Shown: piece by piece, positions 24,201 through 36,584 of the stretch | How the letters are laid out: the number at the start of each line of letters is the position of its first letter | How positions within the stretch are numbered: the first letter of the stretch is position 1 | NCBI GenBank assembly: GCA_025331445.1 | Contig: JAIWNE010000031.1 | Span: 186,001-250,000 of the forward strand | Length of the DNA stretch: 64,000 nucleotides | Direction of reading: 5' to 3' | Source: Blakeslea trispora | Taxonomy: Eukaryota > Mucoromycota > Mucoromycetes > Mucorales > Choanephoraceae | The notes under the pieces: model-generated | Told to the model about the DNA's origin: nothing | What the model saw: the letters and a program-made list of their open reading frames with translations, nothing else | The model's database searches: none | Translations under genes and position numbers: made by a program

Positions 24201-25969
24201 TATGTATACAACATATATGAGACAAATTTATTCTCTTTTGTAATAAAATAAAAAAAATATAAAAAAAAAAACACTAAGTCGACTAGAATGGTCTTTATTT
24301 CCAAAGTAGTCTAAAGCTTCTATCTTAATTCACTAAAGACTATTTATATGATTTTGTTACGTTCTTATATTGCTTATAGTAATTACAGTAATAACTATCA
24401 TTCCTATTTTCTCTGCTATTCTCTCTATAACATCATGTTAAGCTTATCTAAGTGTTCTATATCCATTGGTATGTAAATAGCTATCCAAAGATGGTATATG
24501 ACTCAGTAATGGAATAACTGATTTCTATAGGTTTAGATCTGAAAGGTATGTATGGGTATATGTAGTAATAGATCAATTATATTTAGGCATTCTGCTACAT
24601 CTTTATCGAGAGCAAATTGTAAGTTGATTATTATAACAAGGCAAACTTACTTTGTATTATTCAATTGATGATTAGAAGCGATTCGACCTCTCATGCACAA
24701 TGTCTGTCTTTGTTAAACCTAATCTTAGCTACCAATGAACTACTTGTTTATAGCAGGTCAACTTTTATCACTTCTTGCATTGAGACATAAATAATAAAGT
24801 AGTGACATCTTCATAGTTCTGAAAGGACTTGATATATTAACATCGGTATCATTAAATGTGTTGTTTTGAACTGTCATCATGCTAGTACAAAAGAGATATG
24901 ACAAAGATAAGACTTCAAGTGTTTTGTTTTGTAGAGATGAAAAGGGTTTTATAGATTATCATTGCAACTATGATTTATATGTCTTCATGAATTGTTACAT
25001 GTCACAGTCATTTGGATCTTGTTATTAAACTAGCTCGCTTGTTGCAACAACTCTCATCACTCTCTTGTCTTTATAGAATTTGTTTGTATGAATGATGCTA
25101 TAGACTAGAGTCTGATCGATAACCTTATTGAATTTATTTTAGATGCTAGTAAAGATTAACCAGGATTGGTTTTATTGTTGTTATCCTTATGTACTTGTTT
25201 GGCTTAAATTTCATTGTTGAATGTGCTCAGATCACCACAAGAGATACTTGTTGTAGTTGTTGCAAAAGTATTTAAATAGCTGTATAAAGTGTGTTGGGTA
25301 AACTATTTAAAGAAATTCAGCCATGCTATCATGCTTTTACTTGATTATTAACTACCAAACCGCTCTAGTATACTCTGTATAGAAAGCGATACAATATCAA
25401 GACATAAGCTTTAATAAAACTTTGCTCTATTACTCGTCAAATAATAGCTGTTTTGAGTATCAGACAATTTGCTTCACAAAAAGATAAAAGTCATTTAGTA
25501 ATAATTGCATTAGATCATGTGTCATTACAATAAACAAAGGGTGAGTTACAAATATCACTGAGCACACGATTTCTTGTTTTAGAATATCGAAAAGAAACAA
25601 CTTGAATAATAAGAAGAAAATGACAGCAAAGATGACTAGTTGATTTCATCTACACTAATAAAAAAAAACCAGCTATCTACTATTTGCTTGTTTTTCTTAG
25701 CTCTCTCTCTCTCTTGTTATGGTTTGGTTTGGATATATAATGTATTTGTAAAGAAAGATAGTAAAAAAAAAAGAAAAAAGAGAGATGAATGATAGTTGGT
25801 ATGTATAGGTATATAATTGCATTCTAAATACACATATACAGATATAGGTATTTAAAGTGAAAGAAAAAAAAAAGGGGGAGGGGGAGAGGGAAAGAGAAAA
25901 TAATAGATATAGATATACATAATAGATGGAGAGAGAAAGAGTACTCTCTCTCTCTCATTAGAAAGCACT
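21277..25969. other. 4.7-kb gene-poor region between PMT4 and the bHLH gene
   Basis: No coding region can be supported. The first 300 bp contain the PMT4 promoter. A 29/30-bp tandem duplication lies at 23293-23351. A less AT-rich patch at about 23400-23660 contains cggggtcttaatcccg, a perfect ACGCGT at 23587-23592 and the palindrome TCACGTGA (E-box) at 23624-23631. From 24100 to 25960 the sequence is extremely AT-rich with (CT)n and (GA)n tracts just beyond the 3' end of the bHLH gene. No tRNA was seen. Confidence 0.5.
23293..23359. repeat. Short tandem duplication, 29-30 bp unit
   Basis: Unit 1 (23293-23321) and unit 2 (23322-23351) both read actgcaaaaa, then ctatcctttgtcctgtaac, differing only by one A. 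A third, partial unit (actgtaac) follows. It lies just before the GC-richer patch. Likely a replication-slippage product. Confidence 0.85.
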
Positions 25970-26841
25970 TTAAACATCCCTTCGATAAGAAACATGATTT
26001 GTCATGTGAGGTTGCATTGAAGACATGTCTAAAGGGTGTCCAGATGAGATAATGTTCGTTGAATGACCACCCATTCGGATTCGATACAGCTCTAAGGTAT
26101 TCTCAAGCTCTTGTATCCTTTGTTGGTGATGTCTTAGTTTATCGTGCAGAAATCGAATATGGTCAACCGATTTACGAAGAATAGTGCCTTTGTTTGATTT
26201 AACGGCATCTCGGTCAGGCAAGAGTGTGGCGAGTTCATTGATACGTTCGTTTATATTATCTCTCCTTCGGCGCTCAACTGCATTATGAGATTCTCTGCGG
26301 CGCCTCTTTTTCTCAAACAAATGTTGCATACTAGCATATGTTTGAAACGTGTAAGAAACTAATTTTTTTTTTAAAAAAAAACAACAACAACAACAACTTA
26401 CTTTCGTTGTGCAATTTCATCTTCAAGACTGGGCGGACTAGCAGGTGACATAAGTGTATTATCATCTTCGTCCAATTTGTTTTCATGACTGAATGTGCTT
26501 GGTAAAGGAGAACTAAAGGAATGCTGTTGTGGACTAGGTGGTTGTTTGATGAGTGAATGATTTGCTGGGATAGGTTGAGAGAAATTGGCTTGTTGGTTTG
26601 GAATATAACTGGACATATCATACTGTTGCTGAGTCATTCGATTGTTATAAGGCTTGGGAGGGCTAGGAAAAGGCATATATTGATTGGCTGTAGATAGTTT
26701 ATTAGGTGGAGAATCCGAAGATGAAGCAGTGATAGGAGATGGAAAAGTTGCTTTGTTATTGTTCATAGAGCTAGAAACAGTAATATCGTATTGGTTTTGT
26801 TGTTGAGGATAAGATGATTGTTGAAATTGTACGTTATACAT
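25970..26841 (-). CDS. bHLH-leucine zipper transcription factor
   Basis: Exon 1 (26841-26402) encodes a Gln/Asn/Ser/Pro-rich activation-type N-terminus starting MYNVQFQQSSYPQQQNQ. A 71-nt intron (26401-26331) carries a (CAA)n tract. Exon 2 encodes the DNA-binding domain: basic region RRRRESHNAVERRRRDNIN with the His-Glu-Arg set that specifies CANNTG, usually CACGTG, boxes; then helix-loop-helix (ELATLLPDRDAVKSNKGTIL and HIRFLHDKL) and a short heptad zipper. The splice joins EIAQRN to MQHLFEKKRRRR. About 260 residues in all. The basic region resembles the MITF/TFE/USF and fungal Rtg3-like group, so roles in nutrient or lipid signalling are possible but not shown. It stands alone between unusually long non-coding flanks. 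Confidence 0.88.
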
Positions 26842-29673
26842 TTTATTTTTTGGTAAGCAAAATGAAAGAGGAAACCTTTTGCCCTTCTTTTTTTTATTTT
26901 ATTTTAATTGCTCTGAGAAAATAAGCAGAAAGAAAGAAAGAAAAAAAAAGAAAAGAAACAGAAAGAAAGGAAATACTGTTTATATTTATACAGGTGTGTG
27001 TGTGTGTGAAAAAACAGATTTGGCTTGTGTCTGTTTTTATTTGAACACCAAGTCGTACACGTAGTTTGACATAGTGTTTCTATAACCAAGCCCTTTTTTT
27101 TTTTTTACTTCTATTGTTCATTTGCTATTTTTACTTGTTTTATTGTTTCATCAATTTTCAATTTAATAACAATAAAAAGAAGTGTTTTACTCAATAGATC
27201 GAAATTCCTGTTGTCTTTATTCAAATGAAAATAAAAATAACAATGAACAAGGCTTCTAGAGGAAAGAAATCTTATCCGCTTATAGTTATTGCAATTGGTT
27301 TAGTATTCATGAACTGTATTTTACTTTCCACAAATCAAAGTTTAAGAATCCGCAGTTTGAGATTTGTTATGCGCAAATCCATACCGCGCAATCGTCTTTG
27401 AGTGTTTGTGTTGGCATGACAAAGATCATCGTACAACCAAATGAGTCTCTTGAAAAGTTTGTAGCTATTAATTTGTTTATCGGATATCCGCTTAATTTAA
27501 CACTTAAAAAATCAATATATGGCTACGTTTTCTAAAGTGATACTATTTTACTGATAAGGTTTAGAGTTTTAAAAAGGTAGATTACTCTTTCTTTTCTTCT
27601 ATCTAGCAACCTCTCCCTAGTCTTTCATTCAGTGGCCCTTTCTTTTTTTTAAAAAGAAAAAAGCCTCATCTTTACGGCATAAAGAAATGGCGTTCACAGC
27701 AAAAAAAAAAAGGAATGATCAAAAATAGCTTTCTATTGTCTTCTATGTGTTTGGGGTTTATGTAATTCAACTTCTGTTTTTGGAAATCTGCATTCATAAC
27801 CAGTTTAGGTGATAAAATGATCATCTGTTTATTATTAACAAAAGAAAAGAAAAAAAACTTGAAAAAAAAGGGTATTTACTGATCAATTTCCCTTGTAGAT
27901 GGAAGCATTGTGCAGAATTAGATCTCTTTTCCCCCCGATTTATTCTTTCTCATTTTGTACATCTGTTGGAATTTCAAGAATCATTCGAGCATAGTACCCA
28001 ATAAAAGCATCAAGCGTAGTAAGTTTCCCCAGTAATAACAGAAGAAAGCATTGCTGCCGCTGTTCTAAAGAACTAGAAACTCTTGTAAATACATATACTG
28101 TTGTTATATACAGATTAGTCTAGCCAGGTATACTTCTTTTAAGCTTTTACTGACTTTGCTTTGAGAGGCTAGTCTACCTCATTCAGAGGGGGTGATTTGT
28201 AACTAGGGATGCTATCCGAATACTCTTCAGACATCATTGAGCCAATTGCTTACTGTAATAACTGATATTGCCAATTTGACACTGCATCTAGCGGTTTGGT
28301 CAGTTATATGTTGAACCAACCAAAGATCCGAGAAACTACCTTTGCTAAAATACAAATAAACAATTAACAGCCAATAACATCTAAACGTTAGATGCCAAAT
28401 TGCCTAGCTATTCCTAATATCAATATAACTAAAGCCATATGCATCCCACCTTCATACTTCATATATCAGACTACCAAATTGACAAGATACAATAGCCTGT
28501 CTTTTGACATACAAAACCATGTTTATGATTGAGTTTATAGTAGAATTCAGTCATATTCTTATCAATAAAAAAAAAAGGAAAGCCCTTAAGCAACTTGGTA
28601 GACCAGAAACAAAAGAGAAAAGCCTCTAGTTTCACAACTGAGATTCTTCATAAACCGAAAAAAGACAAAGCAAAATGGGGCTAACAAAATGACCTAATTG
28701 GCACCGATGAACGTATGACATATAGAAACGATATACCGAAGAAACAAAGGGCAGGAAGCATCTGGTGTTACGGTGCGATACACAAACAAAGTCTTTATGA
28801 AAAATGATCAAATTCTAGTCTGCTGATTCAAAAGTGCATTAAAAAAAAGGGTTCTGTATTCTTCTAAAACTCCCCCTTTCTGGCCCATGATTGAAATCAT
28901 ACGGATACACAAAACCCGCCAAAAAAAAAAAGGTCTGTGTGTTCCCAAATATATTTATTTTGAGATAAGTTGTCACTTTAATACTTCTCTTTGGTAACTG
29001 AGTGTATCTTCACAGGCTCTATTCTGTGCTTGGATTTCAACTGTCTATCAAGGTACCGGATGATATCTTGAGGTTCACAGGTAATATGAGGTAATACAAA
29101 TGAGACAGATATCTGCTCTAGAACAATGCTCTCGCTTTAAACATAAAGAATCATTGTAAGGATAGAATTCAATGGATAGAAGATAGACTTGAGCATGTTT
29201 AGCAAAAGATGTTTCTTGTGCTACAAAAAGATTTATATGGCCATACCTACTTCTTTAAGAGCATAAGCATACAACGGCCGATATCCTAATTTACAAGTAG
29301 AATATAACAATCACTTTATTTAAGTGTGTTTGTATTCTTGTGAAATACACTCTTGTGTTATATACTCTTGAATTGAATAATATTTTAGCACTTGAAGCGA
29401 TACAAGTCAAAGGATTGCTGCTTTAATATTATATACTTTTTTATCAAACAACTTCTTACATCGAGCGACTGTTGTATATACCTCCCAATGACGTTTATCT
29501 TATTGAAGCTAATTCCTTACAGTTTTCAGTCTCAAATTTCATGCTAAAAGAAACAAACAGATGCATCTTGTTCTAGAGCTCTAAAAGAAACAGCATAGAG
29601 TCTTTCTTCCTAGTTTTTACCTGTGAATGTGTTTAAATTGCTTCTCTCTCTCTTTTCATAAACACTTATTCCA
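26842..29673. other. 2.8-kb region without ORFs upstream of the bHLH gene
   Basis: No open frame above about 60 codons on either strand from about 27090 to here. Contents are A/T homopolymers, a (TG)n tract at about 26995-27009 and purine tracts. It is the 5' flank of the bHLH gene and probably contains its 5' UTR and regulatory DNA. No RNA gene was recognised. Confidence 0.45.
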
Positions 29674-30130
29674 ATGGCTTCATCAATTACTCCTCCTCAT
29701 ATGTCAGTATCGACAACAATTGGACGTGATCTTACCCTGAGTACGGATATAGACCATGTTGTAACTGGTCTCGATTGGGTGAAGGCTCTTTTGTTCTGCT
29801 GTAAGTCAACATATGATTTGTTTATCGTCTGGTCTATCTTTTAGGTATCAATAGACAGATAAAAACGCACTGGCAAGCATTATGCTGTTAAGCGTCTAGA
29901 TAAGGTCCACATTACCAAGAACAATAAAGTGAAATATGTGATGATTGAACAGAGGCGCTCTCAGTCGAATGAATAACTCCAATCGATGCTAAGCTCTTTT
30001 TTCTTTTTGGACCTTTAAGGGATTTCTCAGTATGACTTTCTTTTCGATACTTTTCTTTTTGTCTTTTTTTTTTAGACGAGCTTTATGCAAAAAAGCCGTT
30101 TGACAGTTCAACTCCTCTTGAATTAGAGTA
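29674..30130 (+). pseudogene. Protein-kinase N-lobe remnant (PDK1-like)
   Basis: The segment around 29870-29960 reads TGKHYAVKRLDKVHITKNN then KVKYVMIEQ, which matches the beta-3 V-A-x-K lysine and the following KVKYV-x-IE helix of the PDK1/Pkh family. About 90 bp earlier, in a different frame, LGEGSFVLL supplies a glycine-rich loop. The upstream frame from ATG 29674 (MASSITPPHMSVSTTIG) shifts before that loop, an in-frame TAA interrupts the stretch between loop and Lys (near 29856), and another stop follows IEQRRSQSNE. A small later piece, DELYAKKPFDSSTPLELE, ends near 30130. No C-lobe catalytic motifs (HRD, DFG) were found. I read it as a broken partial copy of a kinase gene. Confidence 0.5.
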
Positions 30131-30348
30131 ATACGTATTCAGCAGCAGATGGCTATTGACACTTTCAGATAGTGGTTAACAAAAACGACTATTTCTGGAA
30201 ACCATTAGAAATAGAGTCTTAGTGTGCCAACTCATCATAATGGTTGAAGCTTGTTAACTCTTTTGCCTAATCTGTCGCCATCGTTTTCACAAATCGCCTT
30301 TTGATCTATTTCACACACCCACTTGTCATCTTGCCAACATTTCGGTTT

Positions 30349-30603
30349 ATGCCCATCACTTGTTGTAGCATCACGATTCACTTTCTTTTCTTAGCAGTCA
30401 TAGTCAATGTCTTTTGTACACCTTTAAAAACAGACATGACTCAGATCGCAAAGGACACTGATCTGTCTGATTCAACTGTACAAATAGCGCATGACAGTAG
30501 CTTGGGTCAAACAGAGCCATGGTGGAGTAGATTAAGAACTACCAACCTGACATTTTCTTACTATCGAACATCTAACTCAGTGAGATTGAGAACACTTTTG
30601 TGA
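30349..30603 (+). CDS. Possible small secreted protein, 84 aa
   Basis: The frame from ATG 30349 begins MPITCCSITIHFLFLAVIVN and has a hydrophobic core followed by VFCTPL, which would suit a signal peptide with cleavage after the small residues. The rest is hydrophilic without cysteine pairs or known domains, ending SVRLRTLL. It lies just after the kinase remnant and close to the 3' end of SCC2, converging with it. I do not recognise it, and it could be a chance frame in non-coding sequence. Confidence 0.3.
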   Translation: MPITCCSITIHFLFLAVIVNVFCTPLKTDMTQIAKDTDLSDSTVQIAHDSSLGQTEPWWSRLRTTNLTFSYYRTSNSVRLRTLL

Positions 30604-30704
30604 TGATTTGGAACAGCTTGACAAAAATACAAAAAAGAAAAGTATTTATTGGTGGCAAAATAATGATTTCTCAAAGAAGCTTCTTCTTTTCATTGGTATA
30701 AACG

Positions 30705-33700
30705 CTAAATGTCTTCAGTTACACTTGCAGTTGCATCATTCATCAAAAGATGCTCAAATCTTAAGCAGGCATCCATAGCAGCCAATTTACACATTTTTTG
30801 CCCTTTTCGATAATAATACAGATCATTCCAATCAATGCACTGTTGAATCTCAAAATCTCTTGTTATGTCTCGGCCTTTCTTGCTACTGTTTGGCTTATAT
30901 TGTCGTATTTCACTATGGTAAAGAGAGAAGGTGAGTTTTTGTATATAAAGGAAAGATTGATAAAGAAAAAGAAAGGATATATTACTCATCGGGGATATCA
31001 TAAACCTCAACTAGCAGTGTCTTGACGCGGATCAGAATAAACATGGCAACACAGAGTTTGGAAGCAACCATAAGATCGAGATCTGGATCTTCAGGTGTTT
31101 GATTGACATCCTCTTCTGAAGGATCGACAGATTGAATGATGCCCTGCTTTTTTAAGAAGTGTATGTAGGAAAGCAAATCAGCACCTAGTGTCATCAAAAT
31201 ACGATCCATCACATAAACCATATGCAGCACTTCATCAGACGTCGCTAGATCCAGGGCCATCATGTTTTCGCCTAGATACTTGAGGTAGTCTAATAGAATA
31301 TCTTCATTTGCTGTATTCTTCATGTCGAAATCAAATGGCTTGATCAACGATAGCAAAAAGTCGAATTTAATCTTTTTCTTTTCTTTCAAGATTGAAAATG
31401 TCAAGCCCAGAAGCGGTTCTATTTTAGCATCTGCTTCCCCATTCCGAGACTGGTAACCACGCAAGTTGTTAGGATGGTCAACGAGTTGCTTTTGGTAATC
31501 GAATGAGGCAATCAGGTATTCGTTCATCTGTATATACAGCAGGGAGCCATATTTGTCATGTGCATACTGATGTAGATAATAAGCCTTGTTGCGAAGGGTC
31601 ACATCCGGACTGGTCTCTGCGGCAACGATGGCAGACATACAAATGACAGGATTAGCCAGACCTTGATGAACAATAGATGACACAACCTCAAAGGCAGCAT
31701 ATCTCAACTCTTCAGAGCCTATAAGCGCACAATGAAGGATTTTCTTTAAATAGCGCTGCATCAACGACCCATTCACACCTAGCTCAGCATATTCTTCCGT
31801 GTTTCCCAGAAGCGTGTCCACATCAATCTGCTTAGTCCAAAGTGACATACCCGCTTCCTTTTCACGTTTGCCAATTCGTTTTTCCTCCGCCATCAAAAAC
31901 TCTTGAAAGACAAGCATCAACTGTTTCTTCAGACTGGTGGTGCCCTGATCAAAGACAGTGTCCATCAGACGTGTACTCTCGTCTGAAATCATAAAGGTAG
32001 GATGAGAGGCATAGAAATAGCCCAAGCCTTGAAGAGCTGTCAATCTCATCTGTATACCATCTTGAGACAAGTCATCCATGTATTCACTCATAAAAAACTT
32101 GAGTGTATCAAATACCAAGATATCAACATCTCCGCGATAGACCAAGTTGAGTGCTTCCATCTCTTTCGGTTTTTCTTTTCGTCTCTTGTCAAATTCAAAG
32201 TGTTGACACAAGAGTCCAGTCAATGTCAGCATCTTAAGTACGCCACCAAATGCTTTCGTGTCTTGAATGTTGCCTTCTGTGATCAGTTGGCGGACATGTT
32301 TGAGTTTAGCTATGGAAACAAGTCAATCAAAAAATGTCAGAGTCATTGTTTTGTTGAATACTTTACTGATGCAAGAACCAAGCATTCGAATCAGTAGATT
32401 GTACTGGTGTGATATAGTATCCACAATAACACAAAGACAGGATATGCCACTAGGAATCATATTCAGAGGGCATCGGCTAAGTAGTTGCATAATCACTTTT
32501 TCAGTAGACTGAATAAACTGAAGATTGTGATGTTTGATAGAAGGTAATACATCTCGATAAATTGTCAATATATACTGTATTCTTGTCCAATCTGCCTTCT
32601 ATTATTATTGTTTTTGAGCAAAGGCATTAAAATACAACAAAAGAAGAAAGAAAAAAAACTTACTTGGTCAGCCACACTAAGGTAAGGTTGTAGCATCGAT
32701 ATATGTGATTCGCGAAGTAGATGAGGACATGATTTGGTAAAAGAATAGACAGTGATTAATGAGTGATTGAATTCAGCCATATTATCTTCTTCATCCAATG
32801 CAATCATCCGTTCAAACAATGAGTCCACAATCCATTGAAATATGTTTTGATACCAAGCTTTGGTTTTTTCATCAGCTTCAGATAGAGTCTATCCAGAAAA
32901 AAAAAGTTGAGTCAATGAACAAGACAATAGTGCATTAAGTTACCTTTTCGACAATTTGCGATAAAGCTGCATTTTGAGCTGTAACAGAGGGATCAAGCTT
33001 GGAGACAGCACCAATAATGATACTTGTTAACTCAACAATCTTACGCTTGCGTTGTTTGGGCGAATTAGCAAACGAGTAGCCTAGATAGTCGTTGCCATCC
33101 TTTTCTATCTGCTTGAAAGGCATAAAGAGAAGATCTTGTGTTGTTTTGAGAGATAGCTGACTGACAGACACTTCATTGTCTCCAATACGCAAGATGATCT
33201 TGGCTGCCATACTCATCTTCAGTTGAGGGTCCGGAAATTTAAAGTACAATGAACTCAATAGCTTAATCACACGCTTGCGCACATTGAGTGATGTATCCTA
33301 TTCATTTGCAAGATAAAAGAAAAGTTAGACATAGTTTTGTATAAAGTAGATGAACATACCATAATACGAGCACTGATGATTTTATAAAGTGGTTCAGGAA
33401 TACTATCCAGTCGATTTAAATATCGCGACATTACGTCAATGGCTGCATCTCTGACTGAAGGAGATGTGTCATGTATACGCTGGATGACTATCTTATTGAT
33501 GCGCTTGTCTTCCAAAACCTCTGGTACTTCAGTGGCAATTTTACCGATGGCCCGAAGTGATTTTGTTCGGTAGATAACGGCATCTTTCTCCAAACAAATC
33601 AACAGTTCAGACAAAATAAAATCATAACTTGTGTAAAGTGTTTGCCTTGATGCCAATAGCTCATTCAACAGACTGTAATCAGATCTTGATAATTCAGGGA

Positions 33701-36460
33701 AGGCATATGTAGAGTCTGAACTGGGGGAGGACTGCTTACACCAATGCATGAAAACCAATAATACTTGCACATCTCAGATAAAAGTGTGTTTGTTTCCCTG
33801 GGCCATTTGAGGTCAATAGCTTCGTCTTCTTCCATAGCTAGCGTATTGGTGTCATCCATTGTTGATGTCTGCATCAATGTGTTGTCTTGTGTTTGATTGC
33901 TTTCTTCCGAAGGCACGACTGCATTGTTTACTGGTACATCTGTCGTCTTTGGTGTCTGTATTTCGTATCCTTGATTTGATTTCTTCCAAAGGACTGACTC
34001 GATAAATCCCCAATTACAGAGGTAGAAATCAGTAGTACTGGATGTCATTCGCTCTGATTTTGTATAATCCAAGACATGTTTTCGACATTGGTTGAGCAGT
34101 TGAAGAGAAGCAAGTTCTGTCTTCATGTCGACACGATGTGGTAGTTTCTGATTTAGGTCATGAATCCATTCAGGTGTATAGCTTTTGTCATCTCCAGAGA
34201 GTTTCTTGTAGCCAACTTTAATTTTGCTTGCAATCGTGCCAAGCCATTCAATAGCTAGCGATCTTAGATACTGATCAGACGAACTTCCTTCCAATAATGC
34301 AATCAGGACACGGCTAAGGACACGTATGATCAGTTCAGCTACTGGCCAATCAGGATCGTTCATCACTGTAATAATGTCTTGCAAGGTTTGTTCTAGAATA
34401 GCCCTGTATTCCTGTAGCGAATAAGCATCTGTTCTTCTGGCTTTACATTTTGACATGAGAAATTCAAGAAAGTAAGAGGCGCTATTGGTTGCTGATTCTG
34501 CACTCTGTTGCCAAGCAGCAGAGGCGCGATGCAATAGCTTATCGTCCAGAAGCTTTACTTGATCTTGATCGCCACTCTTGAGTGCCTTTTGGTGTTTGAT
34601 ATTCCACTTTTTGTACCAGTTTTTATGGGATGAGAGGTGATTGATAGAAGCACTGCATTGAACGAGTTGCATAAAAAGAGCACTCATGACATGGATAGTT
34701 TGGTTGTTTCTTAATCGGTATTTTCGAGTGCCATCCATGGTGGTGAGTGAACCAAGGCTAGTCAGGATTTCTTCAAATATCCAACGACGATGCTTGGGGT
34801 ATTTACTGAACAAGTGCTTCAGGATGTCGAGTGCATAAAACTTGAGTTGTTCGTAAGGACTGAATTCGTTTTCTTGGTTCTTGGTCTGTTCAAACAGCAC
34901 AGACTGTTGAAGATCAGTACAATCGTGAAAGAAAGGGCCCATGCTGATATAAGCAACAATCACAAGCACATCGTCATCCAGGGCTTCTGTCGAAATATAC
35001 AAGAGAAGGCGACGGAAGATGCGGATCAAATATGAAACAAACGAAGAGACTGACTGTTTATGTGATGAAGATTGAATTGTCTGATGAAATAAATAAGTAC
35101 TTGATGTTACTAAAAAAATAAGAGATTAAGTTTAGTCATGATGATTTGACCCTTTTCTCTCTCTCCCTTACTTACATGATAAACTATCTCCAGTATCGGA
35201 TTGATCAAGTAAAGGGTATACGGTGTAATCGAGTTGGTTTTTGATGAAATGTAAGCAATGAGTTATCAGTTCATGAGAGACATATTTCTTGTCAATGTTG
35301 GCACTTGTGATGATTTGAAACAAGATGGAGCACGTCTCAAACGCATGGCTGATCATGTTGAGCATATCGAATAGTTTCTCTGTCTCTTCAGGATGCTTTT
35401 CGTGATAGTCAATCACATCCATTTCTGAAGCATAGATGATGGTGTTTTCCATCAGTTGAATGACTTTACTGAATTGATCCATGTCAATGCTATCCAAGGT
35501 TTGATGGCCGCGAATCACTTGTGATACTCTGTCTGCAAGCAAGCGAGTGATCTTAATATCGAGCAAAGGAAGTTCACTCTCATTGTCACCAAACACCAAG
35601 AAAGAATCTCGTGTCTTTTTCTTGGTCTTTTGATAGTAGCCAATATCTTCACAAATGCGTTGTATGTAATGCGAAAGTCGACTGACGAAGAAATCAGTTG
35701 ATGACAAAGAAGGTGGACCCATTAATGTGCTCGTAGGAGGGCCCATTGATGTATTTGAAGGTGGACCCATCAGTGTCTTAGATTTATCTGCAGGAGAAGC
35801 AGGAGGAGGCATTATGATTGAAGGTGTTTTAAATTCATTATTCACAGGTGTAGGTGCCTGTGGCGTAACTCTTGGTTTAGGATGAGCAAAAGAATAGGGT
35901 GATCCCATAGGTACCTTGAACCCTTTCAAAGGTGATGGTGGGGGTGGAGGGATACTGGAAGGTTTCTGTTTTGCATGGTTTGATTGCGCAGCGGTCATCT
36001 TTGGAATATTGACAATGGGCTCTTTTGGCTTTTGATTAGCTGTTGATTGATGCTGATTTAAGCGAGATTTAGTCAAGAGACCATACTCTTCATTTGATCG
36101 AGTTCGCGTTCTTTGATTGAGTGTGAAGATACGTTTAGAAGACTCGAACTGATCAATGACTGGTGTGTTCATTTTTTGTTTTTTAACTGGACTCTGTTCT
36201 TTAGATACATGAATTGCAGGTGGCGTCTTGTCTGATTCGATAACAGTTTCTTTTATTTCGGTTGGCTTCTTTGTTTCAGGTGCTTTTGGTATGGTGCTTT
36301 TGGCCTGTTTTACTGCTCTTCTTTGGTTTAAAGGAACATCGTCTTCATCTTCACTGCTACTACTGCTAACATATTGAATAACTCGCTTCAATTTTCTTGT
36401 TCGGTTTGTTGGTTTGATTTGCTCCTCATCATCACTATTTATCGTCATTAGGCTGACCAT
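30705..36460 (-). CDS. SCC2: Cohesin loader subunit SCC2 (Mis4/NIPBL/Nipped-B)
   Basis: With Scc4 it loads cohesin on chromosomes. The N-terminus (from MVSLMTINSDDEEQ) is a disordered, basic/acidic segment of about 250 residues with a three-fold MGPPS-type repeat. Then comes a HEAT-repeat solenoid with the diagnostic Scc2 block KSLRAIGKIATEVPEVLED, then SPSVRDAAIDVMSRYL and NVRKRVIKLLSSLYFKFPD. The C-terminal frames 30982-32232 and 30705-30950 are joined by an intron beginning GTAATA just after YDIPD. The last exon reads SSKKGRDITRDFEIQ and ends at a stop at 30705-30707. Total about 1,750 residues with roughly eight short introns. An upstream in-frame non-ATG extension exists, so I chose the first ATG, 36460. 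The promoter carries ACGCG motifs. Confidence 0.88.
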
Positions 36461-36543
36461 TTTTATTTTGTTGAAGCCTTTGTATAATCGATTGAACAAA
36501 GAAGAAAAAGAAAAGAAACAAAAAAAAAGCTTTTATTTTCAAA

Positions 36544-36574
36544 GCGCGAAACGCGAATTTTTTTTGAAACGCGA
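36544..36574 (-). promoter_or_regulatory. Clustered ACGCG/E2F-like motifs upstream of SCC2
   Basis: Within 31 bp, 84-114 bp before the SCC2 start codon, there are three related motifs: GCGCGAAA (36544-36551), AAACGCGA (36549-36556) and GAAACGCGA (36566-36574). Read toward SCC2 they include TTTCGCGC, an E2F-type site, and TCGCGTTT, containing the CGCGT core of Mlu1 cell-cycle boxes. In yeasts, MBF/SBF drives cohesion genes at G1/S through ACGCG sites. The role here is inference. Confidence 0.45.
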
Positions 36575-36584
36575 CTTTAATTTA

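Noticed and set aside
25920..25960. CRISPR-like or satellite array from the (GA)n/(CT)n tracts
   Set aside because: Simple dinucleotide repeats without spacers; the genome is eukaryotic.
26879..27089. Overlapping plus and minus ORFs upstream of the bHLH start
   Set aside because: Both are low-complexity Lys/Arg or Phe/Ser/His runs arising from purine and (TG)n tracts.
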